DNA of 64,000 bases from Phocaeicola abscessus CCUG 55929 (GTDB lineage: Bacteria > Bacteroidota > Bacteroidia > Bacteroidales > Bacteroidaceae), in contig NZ_HE997182.1 of the NCBI RefSeq assembly GCF_000312445.1, positions 1-64,000 on the forward strand. The letters run 5' to 3'. A model generated the notes under the pieces. The model was given only the letters and a program-made list of their open reading frames with translations, was not told the origin of the DNA and made no database searches. The stretch's first letter is position 1, and each line of letters opens with the position of its first letter. A program made the position numbers and the translations under genes. Shown piece after piece: positions 1-9,640 of the stretch.

Positions 1-87
1 CACGTCGTCGATTCCTCTTGGTAGTCTCTCCGATCGAAGGAAGCGAAAGCAAGGGAGAATAAGCACCTGAAAACGGCCTGCCCTGAA

Positions 88-175
88 AATTTAAATTGTC
101 TACGCAGGGAATTAAAATTGTCTACGTAGAGAATTAAAATTGTCTACGTAGAGAATTAAAACGGTCTGCATGTCT
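88..175. repeat. 22-bp tandem repeat, three copies plus a decayed fourth
   Basis: Copies at 110-131 and 132-153 are identical (AATTAAAATTGTCTACGTAG plus AG). The copy at 88-109 differs at a few bases, and 154-175 is a decayed fourth copy. Each good unit contains the 8-bp palindrome CTACGTAG. The array lies downstream of the rplQ terminator in a non-coding stretch. Function unknown. Confidence 0.85.
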
Positions 176-244
176 GTGTGGAATCACGTCGTATCGGAGT
201 CTTACACGAGACAGGGCGAGGAATGACTGCGGGCGAGTAGAAAC

Positions 245-275
245 AAAGGACTATCTCTTAAAGAGACAGCCCTTT
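245..275 (-). terminator. Terminator of the S10-spc-alpha ribosomal run
   Basis: A 14-bp stem (245-258 with 262-275, two G-U pairs in the RNA) with a 3-nt loop lies just past the rplQ stop. In the minus-strand transcript it is followed by a T-rich CCTTTGTTT tail, as expected for an intrinsic terminator. Confidence 0.8.
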
Positions 276-306
276 GAGCTATGCTATAATAGTTGTACCT
301 CAAAAA

Positions 307-807
307 CTATCCCTGAGGCTGTGATTCTTCTGAAGGAAGAGCTTCTTCGGGACTTACGACTTCTTCCACAGCTGGTTCAACCTTGGAGGAAGTCTTTTTA
401 GAACGTCGAGTCCGTGTAGCTTTCTTCAGGGCAGTTTTAGCCATCTTTTCGTCAAAGTCAACCAACTCGATGAAACACATCGATGCATTATCCCCCAATC
501 GGTTACCTGTCTTGATGATTCTCGTATATCCTCCGGGACGTTCGGCGATTTTTTCCGAAACAACTTTGAACAATTCCGTAACGGCATACTTATCTTGCAA
601 ATAGCTAAACACCACACGACGCGAATGGGTGGTATCTTCTTTCGATTTTGTGATCAGAGGCTCTACATATTTTTTCAAAGCTTTAGCCTTGGCTACGGTC
701 GTATTGATCCTTTTATGTTTAATCAGGGAATTGGCCATGTTTGATAACAGCGCGGCTCTATGAGAGGCGGTACGCCCCAGGTGATTGAATTTCTTATTAT
801 GTCTCAT
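307..807 (-). CDS. rplQ: Large ribosomal subunit protein bL17
   Basis: A 50S protein near the exit of the polypeptide tunnel. The 166-aa product starts with the family signature [17 protein letters not shown], and the conserved core ends near residue 125. The rest is a Lys/Arg-rich linker followed by an acidic Glu/Ser/Pro tail (about 140-166), so the protein is longer than the E. coli form; such tails are common in Bacteroidota. It is the last gene of the alpha operon, 1 nt after rpoA, with a terminator directly downstream. Confidence 0.98.
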   Translation of the reverse strand: MRHNKKFNHLGRTASHRAALLSNMANSLIKHKRINTTVAKAKALKKYVEPLITKSKEDTTHSRRVVFSYLQDKYAVTELFKVVSEKIAERPGGYTRIIKTGNRLGDNASMCFIELVDFDEKMAKTALKKATRTRRSKKTSSKVEPAVEEVVSPEEALPSEESQPQG

Positions 808-808
808 C

Positions 809-1801
809 TTATTCTTTATCTAATTTATACTTTGAAATATCTGTTCCGAAAGAAAGACTCAGGCCGGAGAGTAAATCTTCCAATTCTGTCAGGGATTTCT
901 TTCCGAAATTTCTGAACTTCAGCAAGTCGGTCTTATTATATTGAACTAAATCACCTAAGGTTTCTACGTCGGCGGCTTTCAAACAATTTAACGCGCGCAC
1001 CGAAAGATCCAGATCGACTAATTTCGTCTTGAGAAGCTGACGCATGTGCAATACTTCCTCATCGAATTCTTCATTACTCTCCGAATCGGATACTTCCAGC
1101 GTAATTTTCTCGTCCGAAAAAAGCATGAAGTGGTAAATCAGAATCTTAGCGGATTCTTTCAGGGCTTCCTTGGGATGGATGGAGCCATCGGTAGTAATTT
1201 CAAGAATCAGTTTCTCGTAATCGGTTTTCTGTTCGACGCGGAAATTTTCAACGGAATACTTGACATTACGAATCGGGGTGTATATAGAATCGATGGGGAT
1301 CGTGTTCACATCAGTGCAGAATTGCAGGTTTTCATCTGCGGGAACATACCCTCTTCCTTTGTTAATGGTAATATCCATTTGCAAAGTTGCTTTAGGATCT
1401 AAATGGCAAATAACCAATTCGGGATTTAACACTTCAAATCCAGTCAGATACTTACTTATATCCCCTGCTTTAAATTCATTAGAATTCTCGATGGTAATGC
1501 ATACCTTCTCGTTTTCAAACTCTTCCACAACTTGCTTAAATCTTACTTGTTTCAGATTTAAGATAATGCCGGTCACATCTTCCTTCACACCGGGAACGGT
1601 CGCGAATTCATGTTCTACGCCTGCCATACGTATGGTATTGATTGCAAATCCTTCCAACGAAGAAAGCAGGATACGGCGCAAAGCATTACCTACAGTAATA
1701 CCGAAACCGGGTTCGAGGGGGCGGAATTCAAATTTGCCATATTTGGCATCCGCTTCCAACATTAATACTTTATCAGGTTTTTGAAATGCTAATATTGCCA
1801 T
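809..1801 (-). CDS. rpoA: RNA polymerase subunit alpha
   Basis: The alpha subunit (330 aa) dimerises and starts assembly of RNA polymerase. The N-terminal assembly domain (about 1-235) contains [21 protein letters not shown] short acidic linker follows, then the C-terminal domain (about 255-320) with the helix-hairpin-helix segment around ELSVRALN-like [12 protein letters not shown] and [13 protein letters not shown], which binds upstream promoter DNA and activators. It has the usual length for the family and sits between rpsD and rplQ as in most bacterial alpha operons. Confidence 0.98.
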   Translation of the reverse strand: MAILAFQKPDKVLMLEADAKYGKFEFRPLEPGFGITVGNALRRILLSSLEGFAINTIRMAGVEHEFATVPGVKEDVTGIILNLKQVRFKQVVEEFENEKVCITIENSNEFKAGDISKYLTGFEVLNPELVICHLDPKATLQMDITINKGRGYVPADENLQFCTDVNTIPIDSIYTPIRNVKYSVENFRVEQKTDYEKLILEITTDGSIHPKEALKESAKILIYHFMLFSDEKITLEVSDSESNEEFDEEVLHMRQLLKTKLVDLDLSVRALNCLKAADVETLGDLVQYNKTDLLKFRNFGKKSLTELEDLLSGLSLSFGTDISKYKLDKE

Positions 1802-1812
1802 GAAATTAATGA

Positions 1813-2418
1813 TTATTTAGAGTACAATTCAACGATCAAATGTTCTTTAATGTTCTCAGGGATGTCTTCTCTGGCAGGAACATGTAATAATTTACCTGTT
1901 TTTGCATTTTCATCCCATTCTAACCAAGAATATTTGCCATGATTAAATCCAGTTAGTGAATTAGCAATCACTTCTAATGATTTGGATCTTTCACGAACTC
2001 CTACAAGTTGACCCGGTTTTACCGAATAAGAAGGAATAGAGACCACATTGCCGTTGACGACGATGTGTCTATGATTGACCAATTGACGGGCCGCTGCGCG
2101 TGTAGGAGCTATGCCCAAACGGTATACGACATTATCCAAACGGGCTTCTAAGTTTTGGAGCAGGATTTCGCCTGTAATCCCATTGGCTCTTGCCGCCTTA
2201 TCAAACATGTTACGGAATTGCTTTTCCAACACGCCATAGGTATATTTAGCCTTTTGTTTTTCAGCTAACATTATTCCATATTCAGAAATTTTTCTTCTTC
2301 GATTTACGCCATGCTGACCTGGAGGATAATTCTTTTTAGATAAAACTTTATCGGGTCCAAATATTGCTTCTCCGAATCTGCGTGAGATTTTTGTTTTTGG
2401 TCCAGTATATCTTGCCAT
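1813..2418 (-). CDS. rpsD: Small ribosomal subunit protein uS4
   Basis: A 30S assembly-initiating protein that binds 16S rRNA. The 201-aa product starts [17 protein letters not shown] and carries the S4 RNA-binding domain at about 90-155 ([20 protein letters not shown]). The N-terminal region lacks the Cys-rich zinc knuckle of some homologues. In E. coli S4 represses its own operon; no S4-binding pseudoknot was identified here. A 114-nt gap separates it from rpsK, larger than the other gaps in this operon. Confidence 0.98.
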   Translation of the reverse strand: MARYTGPKTKISRRFGEAIFGPDKVLSKKNYPPGQHGVNRRRKISEYGIMLAEKQKAKYTYGVLEKQFRNMFDKAARANGITGEILLQNLEARLDNVVYRLGIAPTRAAARQLVNHRHIVVNGNVVSIPSYSVKPGQLVGVRERSKSLEVIANSLTGFNHGKYSWLEWDENAKTGKLLHVPAREDIPENIKEHLIVELYSK

Positions 2419-2532
2419 TTTCTTTAGTAATTAAATTGTTAATCATGCACTTAATCCGTTACAGCCGCGATTACAGAAAGGAAGATGTAATCCAAATCAA
2501 CCGAATCAAGTAACATTTACATTAAGCTTATC

Positions 2533-2922
2533 TTATACTCTTCTTCTCTTGGGAGGACGACAGCCATTATGCGGTAATGGAGTCACATCAACGATTTCAG
2601 TAACCTCGATTCCTGCTCCATGTACGGTTCTAATAGCGGACTCTCTTCCGTTTCCAGGACCTTTCACATACGCTTTAACTTTTCTAAGGCCAAGGTCGTA
2701 TGCCACTTTGGCGCAATCTTGGGCAGCCATCTGGGCTGCATAAGGAGTATTCTTTTTAGAACCTCTAAATCCCATCTTTCCTGCAGAAGACCATGAAATG
2801 ATCTGCCCTTCGTTATTTGTCAAAGAAACAATGATATTGTTGAATGAAGAATGGACGTGCAACTGTCCACTCGCCTCAACTTTGACGACTCTTTTCTTTG
2901 CAGCGACTGTTTTTTTTGCCAT
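2533..2922 (-). CDS. rpsK: Small ribosomal subunit protein uS11
   Basis: A 30S platform protein (129 aa). The family core is present, including [20 protein letters not shown] and the C-terminal [18 protein letters not shown]. The Lys-rich N-terminus is of usual length. It lies 11 nt after rpsM and is part of the alpha operon. Confidence 0.98.
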   Translation of the reverse strand: MAKKTVAAKKRVVKVEASGQLHVHSSFNNIIVSLTNNEGQIISWSSAGKMGFRGSKKNTPYAAQMAAQDCAKVAYDLGLRKVKAYVKGPGNGRESAIRTVHGAGIEVTEIVDVTPLPHNGCRPPKRRRV

Positions 2923-2933
2923 ATCAACGATTA

Positions 2934-3314
2934 TTATTTAGTAGCTTTTTTCTTATTTGCAACAGTTTTCTTCTTTCCTTTACGCGTACGTGCATTATTC
3001 TTGGTGCTTTGTCCACGTACAGGCAATCCTAAACGATGGCGCACCCCTCGATAACAACCGATATCCATTAATCTCTTAATGTTCATCTGAATTTCGGAAC
3101 GGAGATCTCCTTCTACTTTAAATTCTTCACCAATGATACTACGTATCTTAGCGGCTTGATCGTCAGTCCAATCTTGCACTTTAATATCTCTATCTACACC
3201 AGCCTTATTCAAGATTTTGGCTGAGCTACTGCGTCCGATACCATAAATGTAGGTCAACGCAATTTCCCCTCTTTTATTCTGGGGTAAATCTACACCAACT
3301 ATTCTTATAGCCAT
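2934..3314 (-). CDS. rpsM: Small ribosomal subunit protein uS13
   Basis: A 30S head protein that contacts the 50S subunit and P-site tRNA. The 126-aa product starts [20 protein letters not shown]. It has the helix-two-turn-helix motif ([14 protein letters not shown]) and the conserved [14 protein letters not shown] segment near residue 95, then the basic tail with [12 protein letters not shown]. It follows rpmJ in the usual order. Confidence 0.98.
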   Translation of the reverse strand: MAIRIVGVDLPQNKRGEIALTYIYGIGRSSSAKILNKAGVDRDIKVQDWTDDQAAKIRSIIGEEFKVEGDLRSEIQMNIKRLMDIGCYRGVRHRLGLPVRGQSTKNNARTRKGKKKTVANKKKATK

Positions 3315-3347
3315 ATACTTAATTATTTTTCCTGCAAAAATAATAAA

Positions 3348-3464
3348 TTATCCTTGACGTTGTTTATACTTAGGATTTTTCTTGTTAATAACATACAAAC
3401 GGCCTTTACGTCTTACAATTTTACATTCAGGCGTACGTTTCTTGATTGATGCTCTTACTTTCAT
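3348..3464 (-). CDS. rpmJ: Large ribosomal subunit protein bL36 (zinc-free form)
   Basis: A small 50S protein of 38 aa, translated directly from 3464 to 3348. It starts [20 protein letters not shown] and ends [12 protein letters not shown]. Zinc-binding bL36 has three Cys and one His; here only the Cys of PEC remains and the others are Thr, Asn and Tyr, so it should not bind zinc. It lies between infA and rpsM, its usual place. Confidence 0.96.
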   Translation of the reverse strand: MKVRASIKKRTPECKIVRRKGRLYVINKKNPKYKQRQG

Positions 3465-3476
3465 ATCTTAATTTTT

Positions 3477-3695
3477 TTATTTGTATCTAAAAACGATTCT
3501 TCCTTTTGACAAGTCGTAAGGAGACATCTCTACTCTGACCTTGTCTCCGGGTAATATTTTAATGTAATGCATTCTCATCTTTCCCGAAACATGAGCAGTG
3601 ATTTCATGCCCATTTTCCAGTTCAACACGAAACATTGCATTCGACAATGCTTCGACTATCGTTCCATCTTGTTCTATAGCGGATTGTTTAGCCAT
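3477..3695 (-). CDS. infA: Translation initiation factor IF-1
   Basis: IF-1 (72 aa) binds the A site of the 30S subunit during initiation. The product is a single S1/OB-fold domain with [17 protein letters not shown], a [17 protein letters not shown] core and the C-terminal [12 protein letters not shown]. It has the standard length and sits between map and rpmJ, as in many Bacteroidota and Firmicutes. Confidence 0.98.
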   Translation of the reverse strand: MAKQSAIEQDGTIVEALSNAMFRVELENGHEITAHVSGKMRMHYIKILPGDKVRVEMSPYDLSKGRIVFRYK

Positions 3696-3699
3696 AAAA

Positions 3700-4497
3700 T
3701 TAAATTGCTTTATCTCCTAAAACTTGTTCAACATACTCGAAAGAGGATAAAATATCGGCTTTGCCTACGCCTATCGCCACCGTATGTTCGTAATGTGCGG
3801 CAGGCTTCCCGTCACGGGTACGGACGGTCCAACCATCATCCTCGATATAAATCTGACGATCTCTCATCGCAATCATCGGCTCAATGGCGATACACATACC
3901 TTTCTTCAACAGAACACCACTGCCTTTTTTCCCATAATTAGGCACTATCGGATCTTCGTGCATCTCTCTACCAATACCATGACCGACAAATTCTCTGACT
4001 ACGCCATAAGATTTTGACTCACAACATTCTTCAATGGCAAAGCCTATATCCCCCACTCTCTTTCCATGTACAGCGTGCCGTATGCCTAAGTAAAGAGCTT
4101 CTTTGGTTGTTTTAAGCAGTTGCATCACCTCCAGCGAAACCTCGCCTACCGGGAATGTATAACAAGAATCGCCACAAAAGCCATTCATAGAAGTACCGCA
4201 ATCAACAGAAACGATATCGCCTTCCTTGAGAGGAATATCATTAGGAATTCCATGAACCACTTGATCGTTTACAGACGTACAGATCGAGGCGGGAAATGGA
4301 TTACCATATTGATTAGGGAAACCTTTAAAAGTAGGAATAGCGCCATTATCGCGAATATACTCTTCAGCTACCTTATCAAGTTCTTTAGTTGTAACACCGG
4401 GTTTAATGAGTTTAGCTACCTCTCCCAACGTCTTACCGACGAGTAAATTACTCTGTCGAAGCAATTCTATTTCATCCTCTGTTTTAAGAAATATCAT
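3700..4497 (-). CDS. map: Type I methionine aminopeptidase
   Basis: Removes the initiator Met from new proteins. The 265-aa product has the M24A pita-bread fold with all five metal ligands visible: Asp in SVDCGTS, Asp in GDSCYTF, His in [12 protein letters not shown], Glu in AIEPMI and Glu in YEHTVAI. There is no N-terminal zinc finger extension. The gene sits between secY and infA, 4 nt upstream of infA, so it is co-transcribed with the translation genes it serves. Confidence 0.97.
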   Translation of the reverse strand: MIFLKTEDEIELLRQSNLLVGKTLGEVAKLIKPGVTTKELDKVAEEYIRDNGAIPTFKGFPNQYGNPFPASICTSVNDQVVHGIPNDIPLKEGDIVSVDCGTSMNGFCGDSCYTFPVGEVSLEVMQLLKTTKEALYLGIRHAVHGKRVGDIGFAIEECCESKSYGVVREFVGHGIGREMHEDPIVPNYGKKGSGVLLKKGMCIAIEPMIAMRDRQIYIEDDGWTVRTRDGKPAAHYEHTVAIGVGKADILSSFEYVEQVLGDKAI

Positions 4498-4509
4498 CTT
4501 TCAAGCAAA

Positions 4510-5856
4510 TTAATAAGCTTGAATATTGCCTGAACGCCCTCTAATTCTTCCGGTGTTCAACAACCCATCGTAATGGCGCATTAGCAAATGACTCTCTATT
4601 TGCTGCAAGGTATCCAACACCACACCTACGAGAATCAATAGCGATGTACCACCAAAAAACTGTGCAAAACCTTGTTGCACTCCAAATATTCCTGCAAAAG
4701 CAGGCATGATAGCTACAATGGCCAAGAAGATAGATCCCGGCAACGTAATACGCGACATGATAGAATCGATATAATCAGCCGTATTCTTCCCCGGTTTAAT
4801 ACCTGGGATGAAGCCATTATTCCTCTTCATATCTTCAGACATTTGCGTAGGATTGATCGTAATTGCAGTATAGAAATAAGTAAATAAAATAATCAATGCT
4901 GCATAAATCAAATTATACCAGAAACCGTTGTTATTGACTAATGCGCGTGCGAGACCACTTGCCGTAGCCACATTCGAATAGCCTACGATAGATATAGGAA
5001 TAAACATCAATGCCTGAGCGAAAATAATAGGCATCACGTTAGCTGCATTCACTTTCAGCGGAATATATTGACGAGCGCCGCCGTATTGCTTGTTACCGAC
5101 GATACGTTTTGCATATTGCACAGGCACTTTGCGTACACCTTGCACCAAAAGGATAGCGCCAGCCATAACTAATAGCAAGAATACCATCTCAAACAAAAAC
5201 ATCACAATCCCTCCAGCTCCCGGAGAAGAGAAGCGCGAGACCACTTCTTGAATTAAAGCTTGGGGCAATCGGGCAATAATACCAATCATGATAATTAAAG
5301 AAATACCATTGCCAATGCCTTTGTCCGTAATTCGTTCTCCTAACCATAAGATAAACATACTCCCAGCAGCGAGAATGACCGTAGAAGAAATGATAAAGGT
5401 CGTCCAATCTAATGAAGCATTAAGCGCTCCTCCTGCCTGTATCTTCAGGTTAATCAAATAGGAAGGTGCCTGAAAGATCAGGATAAAGATCGTCAATATA
5501 CGGGTATATTGATTGATCTTCCTCCTTCCACTTTCCCCCTCCCGTTGAATTTTCTGGAAGTAAGGAACGGCGATAGCAAGCAACTGGATAACGATAGACG
5601 CCGAGATATAAGGCATAATTCCTAGTGCAAAGATGGATGCATTAGAAAAAGCGCCGCCGGAGAACATGTTCAACAGTGCTAACAAACCTTCACTCGTTTG
5701 TTGATGTAACTGAGTTAACATAGAAGGGTTAATACCCGGTAGAACCACGTAAGAACCAAATCTGTAAATAGCTACAAATAATAAGGTGATGAGAATCCTT
5801 TGACGTAAATCCTCAATTTTCCATATATTCTTTAATGTTTCAATAGATTTTCTCAT
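4510..5856 (-). CDS. secY: Preprotein translocase subunit SecY
   Basis: The central channel of the Sec translocon. The 448-aa inner-membrane protein has ten predicted hydrophobic segments; the first is at about 20-40 with the plug-proximal YVVLPGINPSML segment after it. The family signatures GERITDKGIGNGISLII and FAQALMFIPI are present. It lies between rplO and map in the spc operon, which couples channel supply to ribosome supply. Its partner SecE is encoded at 30412-30606. Confidence 0.98.
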   Translation of the reverse strand: MRKSIETLKNIWKIEDLRQRILITLLFVAIYRFGSYVVLPGINPSMLTQLHQQTSEGLLALLNMFSGGAFSNASIFALGIMPYISASIVIQLLAIAVPYFQKIQREGESGRRKINQYTRILTIFILIFQAPSYLINLKIQAGGALNASLDWTTFIISSTVILAAGSMFILWLGERITDKGIGNGISLIIMIGIIARLPQALIQEVVSRFSSPGAGGIVMFLFEMVFLLLVMAGAILLVQGVRKVPVQYAKRIVGNKQYGGARQYIPLKVNAANVMPIIFAQALMFIPISIVGYSNVATASGLARALVNNNGFWYNLIYAALIILFTYFYTAITINPTQMSEDMKRNNGFIPGIKPGKNTADYIDSIMSRITLPGSIFLAIVAIMPAFAGIFGVQQGFAQFFGGTSLLILVGVVLDTLQQIESHLLMRHYDGLLNTGRIRGRSGNIQAY

Positions 5857-5860
5857 TGAA

Positions 5861-6307
5861 TCAGAGTTTTACAGCATTACCACCAACAGCTTCGATCGCA
5901 GCTACGGCACTTTTTGAGAAAGCGTTCGCCTCTACATCAAGCTTTATAGTCAAACTCCCGTTACCAAGTATTTTAACTAACTGGTTAGAAGAGATATAAC
6001 CCGCTTCAATAAGATCTTTCAACCCGATCTTCGACAAAGCCTTTGTTTCCGCAAGACGTTGTAAAGTATTTAAGTTGATAACTTTATATTCGACCCGATT
6101 GATATTCTTAAAACCAAATTTGGGAAGACGACGTTGAAGAGGCATTTGCCCGCCTTCAAAACCGATCTTCCTCTTATAACCGGATCTGGACTTCGCACCT
6201 TTGCTACCTCTCGTAGAGGTACCTCCATAACCAGATCCTGGCCCACGACCAATTCTTTTACGCGCTTTTGAAGATCCTTCTGCTGGTTTTAAATTACTTA
6301 AATTCAT
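5861..6307 (-). CDS. rplO: Large ribosomal subunit protein uL15
   Basis: A 50S assembly protein. From the Met at 6307 the product is 148 aa, starting MNLSNLKPAEGSSKARKRIG, the usual N-terminus. A Met four codons upstream (6319) would add MDYN and is less likely. The glycine/basic N-terminal half (GRGPGSGYGGTSTRG) and the C-terminal VEANAFSKSAVAAIEAVGG fit the family. It follows rpmD and precedes secY by 4 nt. Confidence 0.96.
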   Translation of the reverse strand: MNLSNLKPAEGSSKARKRIGRGPGSGYGGTSTRGSKGAKSRSGYKRKIGFEGGQMPLQRRLPKFGFKNINRVEYKVINLNTLQRLAETKALSKIGLKDLIEAGYISSNQLVKILGNGSLTIKLDVEANAFSKSAVAAIEAVGGNAVKL

Positions 6308-6337
6308 ATTATAATCCATTTTAAAATTCGAAGAAAA

Positions 6338-6514
6338 TCACTCAACGATAGTAACTAAGTGTTTTACCTTTTTTATCATACCAAGAACGGTAGGAGTATC
6401 CTCGCGTTCAACCACTTGATTCAATTTTCGGAGCCCCAGTGAATCCAATGTCTGTTTTTGACATGCGGGAGCACCATTTCTACTCTTGATCTGTTTAATC
6501 TTAATAGTTGACAT
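6338..6514 (-). CDS. rpmD: Large ribosomal subunit protein uL30
   Basis: A 58-aa 50S protein, read directly from the sequence between rpsE and rplO. It begins MSTIKIKQIKSRNGAPACQK and continues with the family core TLDSLGLRKLNQ and the C-terminal MIKKVKHLVTIVE. A strong ribosome binding site, TAAGGAGG, ends 4 nt before the start and overlaps the rpsE stop codon, suggesting coupled translation. Confidence 0.96.
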   Translation of the reverse strand: MSTIKIKQIKSRNGAPACQKQTLDSLGLRKLNQVVEREDTPTVLGMIKKVKHLVTIVE

Positions 6515-6518
6515 AACT

Positions 6519-6526
6519 CCTCCTTA
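6519..6526 (-). promoter_or_regulatory. Shine-Dalgarno site of rpmD
   Basis: TAAGGAGG lies 4 nt before the rpmD ATG; its TAA is the rpsE stop codon. Such a full match is uncommon among genes in this window. Confidence 0.75.
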
Positions 6527-7036
6527 ACCTTTAAATACTCTTTCTATATTGATACCTCTATTTTGGGCCACAGTACGGGCATCTCTCATCTCGCTAAGGG
6601 CTAGGATCGTAGCCTTCACTAAATTGTGCGGATTAGAAGAACCTTTGGATTTTGCCAAAACATCTGTAATGCCTACACTTTCCAAAACAGCACGCATTGC
6701 TCCTCCGGCTACAACGCCTGTACCCGTTGAAGCCGGTTTAATAAATACTTCTGCACCACCAAATTTAGCTGTTTGTTCATGAGGAACAGTACCTTTCAAT
6801 ACCGGAACTCGTGTAAGATTCTTCTTTGCAGCTTCAACCCCCTTTGCAATAGCTGTCGTCACTTCACCTGCTTTTCCTAAGCCTAAGCCGATAACGCCAT
6901 CCTCATTCCCAACCACAACAATTGCAGAAAAAGTAAAAGTTCTACCACCTTTCGTAACTTTAGTTACCCGATTGATAGCTACCAATCTGTCTTTTAATTC
7001 TACATCGCTAGATATCTTAACTCTATTATTTATCAT
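6524..7036 (-). CDS. rpsE: Small ribosomal subunit protein uS5
   Basis: A 30S protein at the mRNA entry and decoding region (170 aa). The double-stranded-RNA-binding-like N-terminal domain holds [19 protein letters not shown] and [16 protein letters not shown], and the C-terminal domain has [19 protein letters not shown]. No Shine-Dalgarno sequence precedes the start. It sits between rplR and rpmD as in the standard spc operon. Confidence 0.98.
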   Translation of the reverse strand: MINNRVKISSDVELKDRLVAINRVTKVTKGGRTFTFSAIVVVGNEDGVIGLGLGKAGEVTTAIAKGVEAAKKNLTRVPVLKGTVPHEQTAKFGGAEVFIKPASTGTGVVAGGAMRAVLESVGITDVLAKSKGSSNPHNLVKATILALSEMRDARTVAQNRGINIERVFKG

Positions 7037-7044
7037 AATCTCGA

Positions 7045-7386
7045 TTAAAATTTAAGTCCACCGTTACGAGCAGCATCAGCAACTGCTTTAATTCTCCCAT
7101 GATACAGATAACCATTGCGGTCAAATACAACTGCGGTGATGCCCGCTTCTTGAGCTTTCTTTGCGATCAGTTCACCTACTTTTGTCGCCTGCTCAATTTT
7201 AGGCATTGTTGGCATTCCAAGCGAAGAAGCAGAAGCTAATGTTTCACCCTTCAAATCATCTATAACCTGAACATAGATTTGCTTATTACTTCTAAAGACA
7301 CTCATCCGAGGACGTTCAGCTGTACCAGAAATTTTACTACGTACCCTAGATTTAATTTTGATTCGTCTTTTTAATTTTGTTGTCAT
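7045..7386 (-). CDS. rplR: Large ribosomal subunit protein uL18
   Basis: A 5S rRNA-binding 50S protein (113 aa). The basic N-terminus ([19 protein letters not shown]) is followed by the [20 protein letters not shown] core and the C-terminal [20 protein letters not shown], all typical of the family. It lies between rplF and rpsE. Confidence 0.98.
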   Translation of the reverse strand: MTTKLKRRIKIKSRVRSKISGTAERPRMSVFRSNKQIYVQVIDDLKGETLASASSLGMPTMPKIEQATKVGELIAKKAQEAGITAVVFDRNGYLYHGRIKAVADAARNGGLKF

Positions 7387-7407
7387 AATGATACAGATTT
7401 AAATAAA

Positions 7408-7977
7408 TTATTTAGCTGCCGCAGTCTTACCAGACTTTCTACGAATTTCTTCGCCAACAAACTTAATACCTTTCCCTTTATAAGGTTCTGGCATACGGAA
7501 AGAACGAATTTTCGCACATACCTGACCAAGTAACTGTTTGTCACATGATTCTAAAATAATCAGGGGGTTTTTATTTCTCTCTGATTTAGTCTCCACTTTA
7601 ATTTCTGAAGGCAATTGCATAAAAATATTATGCGTATAACCTAATGCAAGTTCCATAATATTCCCATTATTCGAAGCACGATAGCCAACGCCGACAAGCT
7701 CCAGTTCTTTCTTATAACCTACAGAAACACCGATAACCATATTATTTACCAATGCACGGTATAAACCATAAAAAGCATGTCGTTGCTTCGTGTTATCAAG
7801 TAGAGCCTTTTCATTCTCTTTAAAAGATATTTGCCCCCCTTCAATGGTTACGTTAATCGAAGGATCGATGTACTGACTCAATTCTCCCTTAGGTCCTTTT
7901 ACGGTGACTACATTACCCTTAAGAGTTACAGAAACTCCATTAGGGATACTGATAGGTAATTTTCCAATTCTTGACAT
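7408..7977 (-). CDS. rplF: Large ribosomal subunit protein uL6
   Basis: A two-domain 50S protein near the factor-binding site (189 aa). It starts MSRIGKLPISIPNGVSV and has the conserved C-terminal PEPYKGKGIKFVGEEIRRK. The ATG is preceded by AGGAGG with a 7-nt spacer, one of the few clear Shine-Dalgarno sites in the window. Confidence 0.98.
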   Translation of the reverse strand: MSRIGKLPISIPNGVSVTLKGNVVTVKGPKGELSQYIDPSINVTIEGGQISFKENEKALLDNTKQRHAFYGLYRALVNNMVIGVSVGYKKELELVGVGYRASNNGNIMELALGYTHNIFMQLPSEIKVETKSERNKNPLIILESCDKQLLGQVCAKIRSFRMPEPYKGKGIKFVGEEIRRKSGKTAAAK

Positions 7978-7984
7978 TGTTTAT

Positions 7985-7990
7985 CCTCCT
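7985..7990 (-). promoter_or_regulatory. Shine-Dalgarno site of rplF
   Basis: AGGAGG, 7 nt before the rplF ATG, in the 14-nt gap after rpsH... rplF order on the minus strand (rpsH ends at 7992). It supports the chosen start. Confidence 0.7.
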
Positions 7991-7991
7991 A

Positions 7992-8387
7992 TTAATATAC
8001 GTAACAAAGAACTTCCCCGCCAATTTTCAAATTAGCCGCTTCTTTATCTGTCATTACACCTTTGGAAGTAGATATTATAGCAATACCTAAACCATTAATT
8101 ACTCTCGGCATGTTTTTGTAACCCGTGTATTTTCGCAAACCTGGCGTCGAAACTCTTCGAAGCCTCTTGATTGCATTAACCTTGTTAACAGTGTCATACT
8201 TCAAAGCGATCTTAATAGTTCCCTGAGGACCGTCTTCAATAAACTTGTAGTTCAGAATGTAACCTTTATCAAAGAGAATCTTTGTGATTTCTTTCTTCAG
8301 ATTTGAAGCAGGTATTTCAACTACTCTGTGCTTTGCACTAATTGCATTTCTCAACCTTGTGAGATAATCTGCGATCGGATCTGTCAT
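7992..8387 (-). CDS. rpsH: Small ribosomal subunit protein uS8
   Basis: A 30S central-domain assembly protein (131 aa). It starts MTDPIADYLTRLRNAISAKH and ends with the signature ISTSKGVMTDKEAANLKIGG and GEVLCYVY. In E. coli S8 represses the spc operon by binding rplE mRNA; no such site was resolved here. It lies between rpsN and rplF. Confidence 0.98.
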   Translation of the reverse strand: MTDPIADYLTRLRNAISAKHRVVEIPASNLKKEITKILFDKGYILNYKFIEDGPQGTIKIALKYDTVNKVNAIKRLRRVSTPGLRKYTGYKNMPRVINGLGIAIISTSKGVMTDKEAANLKIGGEVLCYVY

Positions 8388-8439
8388 ATAAATTAAAATT
8401 AAATTAATCAGGACAACCCTGACAATATTTAAAAAAGAA

Positions 8440-8739
8440 TTACCAACTTGCTTTTCTAACGCCTGGGATCAAACCATTAGATGCCATTTCACGGAATTCA
8501 ATTCTTGAAATACCAAATTGACGAATATAGCCCTTCGGACGTCCACTCAACTTACAACGATTATGCAAACGGATAGGATTAGCATTCTTGGGTATAGCCT
8601 GCAATTTACGAGCAGCTTCATAGGCTTCAGCCGGATTACCTGTATTGACAATCTTTTTCAAGGCAGCACGTTTTTCAGCATATTTGGCTACAAGTTTGGC
8701 TCTCTTTATTTCGCGAGCTTTCATTGATTCTTTTGCCAT
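8440..8739 (-). CDS. rpsN: Small ribosomal subunit protein uS14 (zinc-free form)
   Basis: A 30S head protein, 99 aa. It is the long form without the two CxxC pairs of zinc-binding S14; only the Cys of [13 protein letters not shown] remains. The C-terminus has [20 protein letters not shown] and ends VRKASW, as expected. It lies between rplE and rpsH. Together with the zinc-free bL36, this suggests that these ribosomal proteins do not need zinc. Confidence 0.98.
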   Translation of the reverse strand: MAKESMKAREIKRAKLVAKYAEKRAALKKIVNTGNPAEAYEAARKLQAIPKNANPIRLHNRCKLSGRPKGYIRQFGISRIEFREMASNGLIPGVRKASW

Positions 8740-8751
8740 ACTATATTATTT

Positions 8752-9297
8752 TTAGTTTTTAAAAGGTAAACCGAATCCTTTAAGTAAAGCAAACCCCTCC
8801 TCATCAGTTTTAGCTGAAGTGACAAAAGTAATGTTCATACCAAGAATCTTAGTTATACCATCAATATTAATTTCCGGGAAGATAATTTGTTCTTCGATCC
8901 CTAATGTATAGTTACCTCTTCCATCAAATTTGGAATTAATACCTTTAAAATCTCGGATACGTGGTAAAGCTATACGAATAAGTCTTTCCAAGAATTCATA
9001 CATTCTTTCACGACGTAAAGTTACCATTACGCCAATAGGCATTTTCTTACGCAATTTAAAATTGGCAATATCTTTACGTGAAATTGTTGCAACAGCTTTC
9101 TGACCAGTAATCGCTGTCAATTCATTTATAGCAACTTCTATAATCTTCTTATCAGCTACGGCTTCTCCAAGTCCTTGATTGATCACAATCTTTTTAAGAA
9201 CAGGTATTTGCATAGAAGAAGAATATTGGAACTGTTTCATCAATGCAGGCGCGATGCGTTCTGCATAATCTTTCTTAAGGCTAGCAGTACTACTCAT
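8752..9297 (-). CDS. rplE: Large ribosomal subunit protein uL5
   Basis: A 5S rRNA-binding protein of the central protuberance (181 aa). It has [20 protein letters not shown], the segment [20 protein letters not shown] and the C-terminal [20 protein letters not shown]. Its ATG overlaps the rplX stop by 1 nt (TAATG), which suggests translational coupling. Confidence 0.98.
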   Translation of the reverse strand: MSSTASLKKDYAERIAPALMKQFQYSSSMQIPVLKKIVINQGLGEAVADKKIIEVAINELTAITGQKAVATISRKDIANFKLRKKMPIGVMVTLRRERMYEFLERLIRIALPRIRDFKGINSKFDGRGNYTLGIEEQIIFPEINIDGITKILGMNITFVTSAKTDEEGFALLKGFGLPFKN

Positions 9298-9620
9298 TAT
9301 TTGATTTCCTCCCCTGATTTTTTAGCATAACGAACGAATGTCCTTCCATCAGCACTCTCTCTTCTCCCAATGCGTGTGGGCTTCCCCGTCTTAGGATCAA
9401 TGACATTTAAATTCGAGATATGAATAGAAGCTTCTTGTCTGATGATTCCTCCCTGAGGATTCTTTGCACTGGGCTTTGTACTCTTGGAAACCATATTGAT
9501 ACCCTCGACGATGGCGCGTTTTTCTTTAACAAGAACTTTCAGCACACGCCCGGTTCTACCTTTGTCTTCCCCAGAATTGACGTAGACAGTATCGCCTTTT
9601 TTTATATGTAATTTACTCAT
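9297..9620 (-). CDS. rplX: Large ribosomal subunit protein uL24
   Basis: A 50S assembly initiator (107 aa). A KOW motif is at the N-terminus ([20 protein letters not shown]), followed by [20 protein letters not shown] and the C-terminal [18 protein letters not shown]. It lies between rplN and rplE. Confidence 0.98.
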   Translation of the reverse strand: MSKLHIKKGDTVYVNSGEDKGRTGRVLKVLVKEKRAIVEGINMVSKSTKPSAKNPQGGIIRQEASIHISNLNVIDPKTGKPTRIGRRESADGRTFVRYAKKSGEEIK

Positions 9621-9640
9621 TACTAAAATCGTTTACAAAA

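Larger units (their letters stand above)
1..306. other. Left-edge non-coding stretch
   Basis: No convincing gene is visible here. The stretch holds a 22-bp tandem repeat (88-175) and the terminator hairpin that ends the ribosomal protein run (245-275). Positions 1-87 and 176-244 show no recognisable structure. What lies to the left of the window is unknown. Confidence 0.7.
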
